Origin: Desulfobacterales bacterium
GTDB lineage: Bacteria > Desulfobacterota > Desulfobacteria > Desulfobacterales > C00003060
Direction of reading: 5' to 3'
DNA length: 33,811 bases
Assembly: GCA_013375395.1 (NCBI GenBank)
Contig: JABXJW010000014.1
Location: 1-33,811 of the forward strand
This document shows positions 9,085 through 14,824 of this stretch, piece after piece (position 1 is the stretch's first letter; each line of letters opens with the position of its first letter). The position numbers and the translations under genes were made by a program. The notes below the pieces were generated by a model. It was not told the origin of the DNA. It saw only the letters and a program-made list of their open reading frames with translations, and made no database searches.

Positions 9085-9635
9085 TTGTCAGCAATACCAC
9101 GCCCATCAGCAATTTACTTCATATTGACAAGATTTCAGTTTTAAGTGAACTGTTTGGCACCATTCATATTCCGGAAGCAGTGGCTAATGAAGTAAACGTT
9201 GTTTTTTCAAGTTACCCCTAACGTTGCAGAAATCGAGGGTGCCGCAGATTCAAGGCGTCGAGGGTGAAGCTGTAGTAATTTACCGCGAACCCTCGACAAC
9301 ACAGGAGATGCGGTGTCCTCGGTTTTCCCGAAGGGTGAACAACAGGGCGAATATGAAACTGTCTCTCAACCTCACTATATGTGGAATCATGGAAAATGCC
9401 TGGAAATCTATAGAATCCTTTAGTGCCAAGGTTTCTTTATGGTCTAGCCCTGTTGTTTATGCAACATTAGGGTTACGAAGAATGGCAGGAGTATGTTGAA
9501 GGAGAGCAGATAATTATTCAGCCCATATCGAACACTATTTTTGTAAAACAATTGGTGCCATTTCTTCATCAAGGCGAGGCCGAAGCGATTTGTCTTATAG
9601 TCTTGAAAAAAAGCAAAACTATGCCTTATAGATAA
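9081..9635 (+). pseudogene. DUF3368 PIN-like toxin gene split by a 257-bp insertion; 3' end also decayed
   Basis: 5' part MIVSNTTPISNLLHIDKISVLSELFGTIHIPEAVANEVNVVFSSY; 3' part EEWQEYVEGEQIIIQPISNTIFVKQLVPFLHQGEAEAICLIVLKK; ATGA overlap with UPF0175. Confidence 0.9.
9216..9472. mobile_element. MITE-like non-autonomous element with TIRs and 4-bp TSD
   Basis: TIR CCCTAACGTTGCA (9216-9228) / TGCAACATTAGGG (9460-9472), 12/13 complementary; TTAC at 9212-9215 and 9473-9476; internal stem GTCGAGGGT (9257-9265)/ACCCTCGAC (9289-9297). Confidence 0.88.
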
Positions 9636-9720
9636 CAAGTAACAGTGCAAATGGGCGATTAATCAAACCCGCACAACTTGTCGCCCCATACTCTTGTCTA
9701 TTTCATTTTGGAGGAGAAAT

Positions 9721-9960
9721 ATGGAAGACTTGCTGAACCGTATCACCTTTAATAAAGATGTTCTTTGTGGCAAGCCTCTCATTCGTGGTTTGCGGATATC
9801 TGTTGAAATGATATTGGAGCTATTGGCCAAAGGGGCTACAGAAGAAGAGATTTTACAAGACTATCCTCAACTTGAATCAGATGACCTCCGCGCCGCATTG
9901 CTCTATGCCCATCATATGGTGGCTAGAGAGGATGTTTTTGATCGTGCCTCGGCCGGATAG
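9721..9960 (+). CDS. DUF433 antitoxin-like protein 1
   Basis: ITFNKDVLCGKPLIRGLRISVEMILELLAKGATEEEILQDYPQLESDDLRAALLYA; GGAGGAG upstream of ATG. Confidence 0.92.
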   Translation: MEDLLNRITFNKDVLCGKPLIRGLRISVEMILELLAKGATEEEILQDYPQLESDDLRAALLYAHHMVAREDVFDRASAG

Positions 9961-9969
9961 ATAAATGCT

Positions 9970-10320
9970 ATGAATTTCTTGTCAGATGTCAACGCGAGTG
10001 GGGCGGTAGCTCGTTGGTTGATTGACCGGGGGCATAATGTGGCGGAGGTGGGTCAGAAGGACCCAAGAATGAGTGATGATGAGATCTTGAGGTGGGCTTT
10101 GAGAGAGCGTAGGATTATTGTTACGACAGACAATGATTTTGAGGAAATGATCTGGCGACAAGGGAAGTCACATTGTGGTGTCTTACGTTTGGAAAACCTA
10201 CCACGATCTCAGAGAAAAGCACTTGTACATGATGTTCTGGATCGCCATAGCAAGGATTTGGAATCAGGGGCCATTGTCATTGCGTTAAGCAGGAAGTTCC
10301 GTGTTCGTAGGCAGTCCTAA
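9970..10320 (+). CDS. DUF5615 PIN-like toxin 1
   Basis: MNFLSDVNASGAVARWLIDRGHNVAEVGQKDPRMSDDEILRWALRERRIIVTTDNDFEEMI. Confidence 0.9.
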   Translation: MNFLSDVNASGAVARWLIDRGHNVAEVGQKDPRMSDDEILRWALRERRIIVTTDNDFEEMIWRQGKSHCGVLRLENLPRSQRKALVHDVLDRHSKDLESGAIVIALSRKFRVRRQS

Positions 10321-10324
10321 CGAG

Positions 10325-10398
10325 TTTCAGCTTTGAGCTATCAGCTCTTTTTTGCCTCCAACGTCAAACCTAATACCTATTGCGGCGCAGCCCTGTGC
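10325..10398 (+). repeat. Island repeat block, copy 1
   Basis: TTTCAGCTTTGAGCTATCAGCTCTTTTTTGCCTCCAACGTCAAACCTAATACCTATTGCGGCGCAGCC; near-identical to 12972 onward, shorter match at 14683. Confidence 0.85.
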
Positions 10399-10407
10399 GC
10401 CTTACGC

Positions 10408-10479
10408 TTTCAGCTTATTACACTCTGCGCTCTGCTCTCTTCCCTCTGCTGTTTGCCCTATGCGCTATGCGCTATGGAG
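10408..10479 (+). repeat. Heptanucleotide repeat cluster D
   Basis: TTTCAGC ... TCTGCGC TCTGCTC TCTTCCC TCTGCTG TTTGCCC TATGCGC TATGCGC TATGGAG. Confidence 0.8.
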
Positions 10480-10623
10480 AAATCGAGAAACTTAAGAAGT
10501 AAATGTCCCCCAAAGGCGTCCCCGGGGTCAATCCTGTTCTAATATGGCTAATCCTCTCTAATAATATGCTTTATTCAATCAAGCTTGACAAATAGTAACA
10601 TTAATGTTACTTCCTAAAAGTGC

Positions 10624-10950
10624 GTGATAGAGGTAAAGGAATACATAGACGAGGCGGGCAAGTCGCCTTTTGCCGTGTGGCAGGATCACTTGAATGCGAG
10701 GACGGCCGCGAAAGTCTCTACAGCATTGTATCGCCTTGAGCAGGGGAACTTTTCGAATACAAAAGGTATTGGTGGTGGAATTTTCGAGTACAAAATTGAT
10801 TTTGGTCCTGGCTACCGGATCTATTTTGGCAAAGATAGCAAGCATATTGTAATAATTTTAGGCGGCGGAACAAAGAAACGCCAACAACAGGATATAAATA
10901 CCGCAAAGGCTTACTGGCGGGACTATAAAGCCCGGAAACGCAAAAAGTAA
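10624..10950 (+). CDS. RelE/HigB-type toxin (phage-derived Gp49-like/HigB family), GTG start
   Basis: FAVWQDHLNARTAAKVSTALYRLEQGN...IFEYKIDFGPGYRIYFGKDSKHIVIILGGGTKKRQQQDINTAKAYWRDYK. Confidence 0.87.
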   Translation: MIEVKEYIDEAGKSPFAVWQDHLNARTAAKVSTALYRLEQGNFSNTKGIGGGIFEYKIDFGPGYRIYFGKDSKHIVIILGGGTKKRQQQDINTAKAYWRDYKARKRKK

Positions 10951-11025
10951 CCCTGATGTTTTAATTGTCTATTCATACTCTCGTCGTCTTGTTTATGCAA
11001 TGTTAGAGATAAGTGAGGTATTATA

Positions 11026-11394
11026 ATGGTTTTAACAAGAGATTTTCGAAAAACTATACAAGCCCGTGCAAGAAAAGACCCCGCGTACCGAGAAGCTATG
11101 CTGACCGAAGCGGTGGACAGCTTTTTGTCTGGTGACATTGAGGTTGGCAAGGCAATGCTGCGTGATTATATAAACGCTACAATTGGCTTTGAAGCACTCA
11201 GTCAGCAGATCGGTAAGCCCAGCAAAAGCCTTCAACGGATGCTGGGCCCGGCCGGCAATCCGAAAACAAGCAACTTCTTCCACATTCTGCGGTTTTTACA
11301 GCGCAATGAAGGAGTGGAATTAGTAGTTAAGGCTCGCCACCATACAGATGCCGGAATGTATGGTGTGGCAGAAGAGATTCACTTGGAGCCTTGA
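11026..11394 (+). CDS. HigA-like helix-turn-helix antitoxin
   Basis: MVLTRDFRKTIQARARKDPAYREAMLTEAVDSFLSGDIEVGKAMLRDYINATIGFEALSQQIGKPSKSLQRMLGPAGNPKTSNFFHILRFL. Confidence 0.85.
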   Translation: MVLTRDFRKTIQARARKDPAYREAMLTEAVDSFLSGDIEVGKAMLRDYINATIGFEALSQQIGKPSKSLQRMLGPAGNPKTSNFFHILRFLQRNEGVELVVKARHHTDAGMYGVAEEIHLEP

Positions 11395-11461
11395 GCTTTC
11401 AGCTTTTTTCGCTCTGCCCTTTACTCTCTTGCATTCAGCTTTGAGCTTTCAGCTCTCTATG
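11391..11461 (+). repeat. Heptanucleotide repeat cluster E
   Basis: TTGAGC TTTCAGC ... TCTGCCC TTTACTC TCTTGCA TTCAGC TTTGAGC TTTCAGC TCTCTATG. Confidence 0.7.
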
Positions 11462-11556
11462 ATCTTAGATGCAGTCTTCGTCTAAAACAAATTGTGCACG
11501 TTCAGCACGAATGTCCCCTTTGATCCCTGGCGTGAGTAGACCAGAACCCTATTATT

Positions 11557-11587
11557 ATCCCACAATAAAGACAAGAGATTGTGGGAT
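11557..11587. repeat. Perfect 10-bp inverted repeat
   Basis: ATCCCACAAT (11557-11566) AAAGACAAGAG ATTGTGGGAT (11578-11587). Confidence 0.8.
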
Positions 11588-11748
11588 TTGCTTGGATATT
11601 AAGTGACAAAGTGCCAACGTCCCCAGCTACCTCCCCGAAAGAGGAATGAGAATCCTTGACAACCCGTAAATTATAAGCCAATATTTGGGCATAAATTCAA
11701 AAGGTAAGATGTCCCCTCACATCTCTTTCGTTTAAGGAGGTTTGTAAC

Positions 11749-11970
11749 ATGCAAAGAATAATCATTGATAAGAATATTAGACACGGTAAACCTGTTACAA
11801 GAGGTACAAGAGTTCCAGTGGACATTATTCTTGGTTCCCTGGCTGGTGGCATGTCATACCAGGAAATTTGCGAGGATTATGAAATAACAGAGGATGACAT
11901 AAAGGCAGCTATAGAATATGCCACCAGACTGGTTGCTGATGAAGAAGTTCACCTATTAGAGGCTATATAG
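11749..11970 (+). CDS. DUF433 antitoxin-like protein 2
   Basis: MQRIIIDKNIRHGKPVTRGTRVPVDIILGSLAGGMSYQEICEDYEITEDDIKAAIEYATRLV. Confidence 0.93.
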   Translation: MQRIIIDKNIRHGKPVTRGTRVPVDIILGSLAGGMSYQEICEDYEITEDDIKAAIEYATRLVADEEVHLLEAI

Positions 11971-12352
11971 TGATTAAGATCTTAGTTTATGAAGACATGC
12001 CTCGCCCTACTGCAGATTTGTTGCGATCTCTTAATATCGACGCATTTGACGTAAGGGAAGTTGGCTGAGGGGAGCAACAGATCAAGAGATTTTCAAATAT
12101 GCCCAAAAGAAAGGGATGATTATCATATCAAGAAATAAGGAGTTCAGTAGTATTGTAAAATATCCTCTGGGTACTCATTCTGGAATCATTGTAGCAAGGC
12201 TTCCCTATACTTTTGTTCGTAGTCAAATCTTGTCCATTATTAAGAAGTTTTTTATTGATGTTGAAAAGAGTAAGCTGCCAAACAATTTAACTATTTTGGA
12301 AGTTGAAAAATATAGGATTAAGACAGTAACACCTGTCTCTCAACAAGCATAG
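11970..12352 (+). pseudogene. DUF5615 PIN-like toxin 2, broken by a single frameshift
   Basis: Frame 1 VIKILVYEDMPRPTADLLRSLNIDAFDVREVG* (stop 12066-12068), then another frame LRGATDQEIFKYAQKKGMIIISRNKEFSSIVKYPLGTHSGIIVARLP. Confidence 0.85.
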
Positions 12353-12386
12353 TTATGCGCCGTATGAAACAACGAATTCCTATTCC

Positions 12387-12557
12387 TCTTTTGGGAAAGA
12401 CAGATTTGAAGAAGGAAAGTTATTATTGCAGACGGCTTGGAGGGTGGACCCGAGGCTTCAACCAGTACCGATATCATCCGAGGCATTTAAAAAGAATACA
12501 TGGATACCGCTGATACACGAAATAAGAGAAAAAGGTGTTGAAATCAGGGCTGCCTGA
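12387..12557 (+). pseudogene. C-terminal remnant resembling an MNT-type nucleotidyltransferase
   Basis: Frame reads SFGKDRFEEGKLLLQTAWRVDPRLQPVPISSEAFKKNTWIPLIHEIREKGVEIRAA*. Confidence 0.55.
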
Positions 12558-12633
12558 CAACAACCGTTTACCAAAGGCGTACTGAGTAAACGATGTCCCC
12601 CTTTTTCGCTGCTCCGCCGCAGGCAGATTGTGT

Positions 12634-12702
12634 TTTCTCAGTTTCATCCCCGTCCGCCTCGCCTGAGCGGCTCGCGATGGCGGGCAGACGGAAACCGAGA
12701 AA
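12634..12702. repeat. Long imperfect hairpin
   Basis: TTTCTCAGTTTCATCCCCGTCCGCC ... GGCGGGCAGACGGAAACCGAGAAA. Confidence 0.7.
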
Positions 12703-12727
12703 GAAAAAATCCCATTAATCCTGCTTG

Positions 12728-12794
12728 CCCCGTTAAATGTTTACCCCCGTTGAATCGAGTTTATTCGACCGGGGAACCACCATATTTAACCGGG
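12728..12794. repeat. Nested inverted repeats
   Basis: Outer CCCCGTTAAAT/ATTTAACCGGG; inner CCCCCGTTGAAT/ATTCGACCGGGG. Confidence 0.65.
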
Positions 12795-12814
12795 ATAAAT
12801 CCTGTCTAACAAAT

Positions 12815-13003
12815 TGTGCTTCTGCTCTATGCCCCTTGCTTTCAGCTTTGAGCCTTGAGCTCCGAACTGTGTCTTCTGCCGTCCGACATCTGTCATCTGT
12901 CATCTGTCATGTGTCATCTGTTTTCTGCGCTTGACGCTCTGCTCTATGCTCTCTGCACCATGCGCATACACTTTCAGCTTTGAGCTATCAGCTCTTTTTT
13001 GCC
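12815..13003 (+). repeat. Heptanucleotide repeat cluster F (longest)
   Basis: Includes TCTGTCA TCTGTCA TCTGTCA TGTGTCA TCTGTTT TCTGCGC TTGACGC TCTGCTC TATGCTC TCTGCAC CATGCGC ... TTTCAGC TTTGAGC TATCAGC. Confidence 0.85.
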
Positions 13004-13110
13004 TCTAACCTCAAACCTAATACCTGCCGCGGCGCAGCCCCTGTGCTCCTGAGACCTAACGCAGCGCAGCCTAATGAGTTACTGATTTACAAATGGACGT
13101 CCCTATTTTC
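12972..13110 (+). repeat. Island repeat block copy 2 followed by CCTAACGCAGCGCAGCCTAATGAGTTACTGATTTACAAATGGACGTCCC
   Basis: Block match to 10325 onward; second part (13055-13110) matches 13566-13614 and 14735-14792. Confidence 0.85.
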
Positions 13111-13139
13111 TAATTGTCGTCTTCGACAACCATCAGCGC

Positions 13140-13505
13140 GTGGGGCTCCCGACCAGCCCTTTCGAGGCAATCCAGGTTTTTGGCACCGTTCAACGTCGTC
13201 TCATTTACAATCAAGACATTGGAGGCACTGAAGATCGGGGTTGGGCTCATGGCCCGCGCCAGATTCTCACCCCAAACCGTAAGCAGTATGTCTCAGCCGT
13301 GGCGATCAACCTGCCAAAGGCTGGCAACGCGTACACAGAACCACCGACCATCGAGCGGCCCATGCGGCTTCAAATAGTCCACAATCCATACGCAACGTGT
13401 CCATTGGACAAGAGCCTCTTTGCTGATCCTGAAGACGAACATTACGAGCTGGTTGAGGGGCAATGGGTCAACGCTGTAACCAAGGAGCCTCTCCTGAGAT
13501 CGTAG
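13140..13505 (+). CDS. Hypothetical ORF, unassigned; could be a fragment
   Basis: 121 aa open frame flanked by dispersed repeats; no family recognised. Confidence 0.3.
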   Translation: MGLPTSPFEAIQVFGTVQRRLIYNQDIGGTEDRGWAHGPRQILTPNRKQYVSAVAINLPKAGNAYTEPPTIERPMRLQIVHNPYATCPLDKSLFADPEDEHYELVEGQWVNAVTKEPLLRS

Positions 13506-13565
13506 TGTCCTTTCTCAAAGCTTGTTGCGTAGCCGGTATGCCTCGTCTACTGTGCGCAAACTAAC

Positions 13566-13614
13566 CCTAACGTAGCGCAGCCTAATGAGTTGCTGATTTA
13601 CAAATGGACGTCCC
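13566..13614 (+). repeat. Second dispersed repeat, copy 2
   Basis: CCTAACGTAGCGCAGCCTAATGAGTTGCTGATTTACAAATGGACGTCCC. Confidence 0.88.
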
Positions 13615-13766
13615 GCTTGCCGCCGCGAACGTCCCCTTAGCCGCTAAGGTTTTCCTTGACCTAAGCCACAATTTTTTTTATAATTTTAATATTATTGATT
13701 TCCATTTGTTTCTTTCCAAGAAGTAGTTTTAATGTGATAGAAAAAATAAATGAAAGGGGGAATACT

Positions 13767-14078
13767 ATGGCTGTAGCATTACAAGCGAAAACATATCCCC
13801 ACATTGGATCTGACCCCGAAATTGCCGATGGAAAACCTATAATTGTTGGAACTCGAATCACTGTCAGATGTATTGCTGGATATTATCAGATGGGGATGAG
13901 CGCTGACGAAATTCTAACAACCTTGCCCCACTTAGCGCCCTCACAGGTCCATTCAGCTTTGGCATACTATTTTGACCATCAAGAGGAGGTTGACGCGGAT
14001 CTGGCTGAATCTTCAGATGTGGAGTTCTGGAAATCAAAGATTGCGCCGCACCCTAGTCAGAAAGCCCCGAATGTATGA
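13767..14078 (+). CDS. DUF433 antitoxin-like protein 3
   Basis: HIGSDPEIADGKPIIVGTRITVRCIAGYYQMGMSADEILTTLPHLAPSQVHSALAYYFDH; GAAAGGGGG upstream of ATG. Confidence 0.92.
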   Translation: MAVALQAKTYPHIGSDPEIADGKPIIVGTRITVRCIAGYYQMGMSADEILTTLPHLAPSQVHSALAYYFDHQEEVDADLAESSDVEFWKSKIAPHPSQKAPNV

Positions 14079-14413
14079 AAATCGAGTTATTTTTGGACGA
14101 AGATGTACATTCAGGGTTGGCACATGCCTTGCGGAAAAGGGGATATGATGTCATTCATGCTCAGGAACTGGATCGGAAAGGACGGTCTGATTCAGATCAG
14201 CTTCTATTTGCCATTCAGAAAGAAAGATGTCTTTTTACTTTCAATGTGAAAGATTTTGTGATCCTCCACAACCAGTACGCAAAAAGCCAACAAGAACACT
14301 GGGGGATTATTGTTTCAAAACAAGTTCCATTCAGAGAATCAATGTCAAGATTGTTACGCCTGCTTCAGCGTACTGCCAAAGAAACAATGAAGAACCATTT
14401 GGAGTTCTTGTAG
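14075..14413 (+). CDS. DUF5615 PIN-like toxin 3
   Basis: MKIELFLDEDVHSGLAHALRKRGYDVIHAQELDRKGRSDSDQLLFAIQKERCLFTFNVKDFVILHN; ATGA overlap. Confidence 0.92.
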   Translation: MKIELFLDEDVHSGLAHALRKRGYDVIHAQELDRKGRSDSDQLLFAIQKERCLFTFNVKDFVILHNQYAKSQQEHWGIIVSKQVPFRESMSRLLRLLQRTAKETMKNHLEFL

Positions 14414-14425
14414 ATTCTCTTTTTT

Positions 14426-14536
14426 CCAGAACTTGATAATTTCCCCCATCACAAGCATCTCCCGAATGAAGTAACCGGAATTGAGAAACCTTCGATTTTT
14501 GAGGCAATTGAGGAGGCAAGGCTGTCGGCTCAATAA
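14426..14536 (+). pseudogene. C-terminal remnant resembling a TumE-like (DUF6516) toxin
   Basis: PELDNFPHHKHLPNEVTGIEKPSIFEAIEEARLSAQ*; FPHHKHLP motif. Confidence 0.5.
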
Positions 14537-14601
14537 TATGTCAACAGGTAGTAATGAGGCTATCTTGTGAATCCTGTCAAAAAGAATATTTAACTTTATT
14601 C

Positions 14602-14629
14602 TCTGCACTATGCGCCATGCGCCTGTGAG
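14602..14629 (+). repeat. Heptanucleotide repeat cluster G
   Basis: TCTGCAC TATGCGC CATGCGC CTGTGAG. Confidence 0.65.
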
Positions 14630-14682
14630 TAATTCAACGTAGTCAAAGGCGTCCCCAAAGTTCTGTGTTTTTGCTTTTTCTC

Positions 14683-14751
14683 TTTGAGCACTCAGCTCTT
14701 TTCGCTTCTTTTGCCTCCAACCTCAACCCTAACACCTAACGCGGCGCAGCC
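14683..14751 (+). repeat. Island repeat block, copy 3 (diverged)
   Basis: TTTGAGCACTCAGCTCTTTTCGCTTCTTTTGCCTCCAACCTCAACCCTAACACCTAACGCGGCGCAGCC. Confidence 0.7.
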
Positions 14752-14760
14752 TAATGAGTT

Positions 14761-14824
14761 ACTGATTTACAAATGGACGTCCCTGTTTTCGCACTGATTT
14801 ACAAATGGACGTCCCTGTTTTCGC
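14761..14824 (+). repeat. Perfect 32-bp tandem duplication at the transposase 3' end
   Basis: ACTGATTTACAAATGGACGTCCCTGTTTTCGC at 14761-14792 and 14793-14824. Confidence 0.95.

Noticed and set aside
9224-9499. ORF MQKSRVPQIQGVEGEAVV...
   Set aside because: Lies almost wholly inside the MITE-like insertion and shows no protein-family features.
10333-10542. ORFs MSYQLFFASNVKPNT... here and MSYQLFFASNLKPNT... at 12980
   Set aside because: Their similarity is due to the shared non-coding repeat block; low-complexity translation.
11970-12352. Programmed -1 frameshift in DUF5615-2
   Set aside because: No slippery heptamer (X XXY YYZ) at GTTGGCTGAGGGG and no reason for this family to use one; a simple mutation or sequencing error is more likely.
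3396-14715. CRISPR array interpretation of the short repeats
   Set aside because: Units are contiguous 7-mers with no conserved 25-40 bp repeat or unique spacers, and no cas genes were seen.
13055-14760. Integron attC sites (CCTAAC...GCGGCGCAGCC motifs)
   Set aside because: No paired GTTRRRY/RYYYAAC core arrangement and no IntI-type integrase in the window; the cassette likeness is only organisational.
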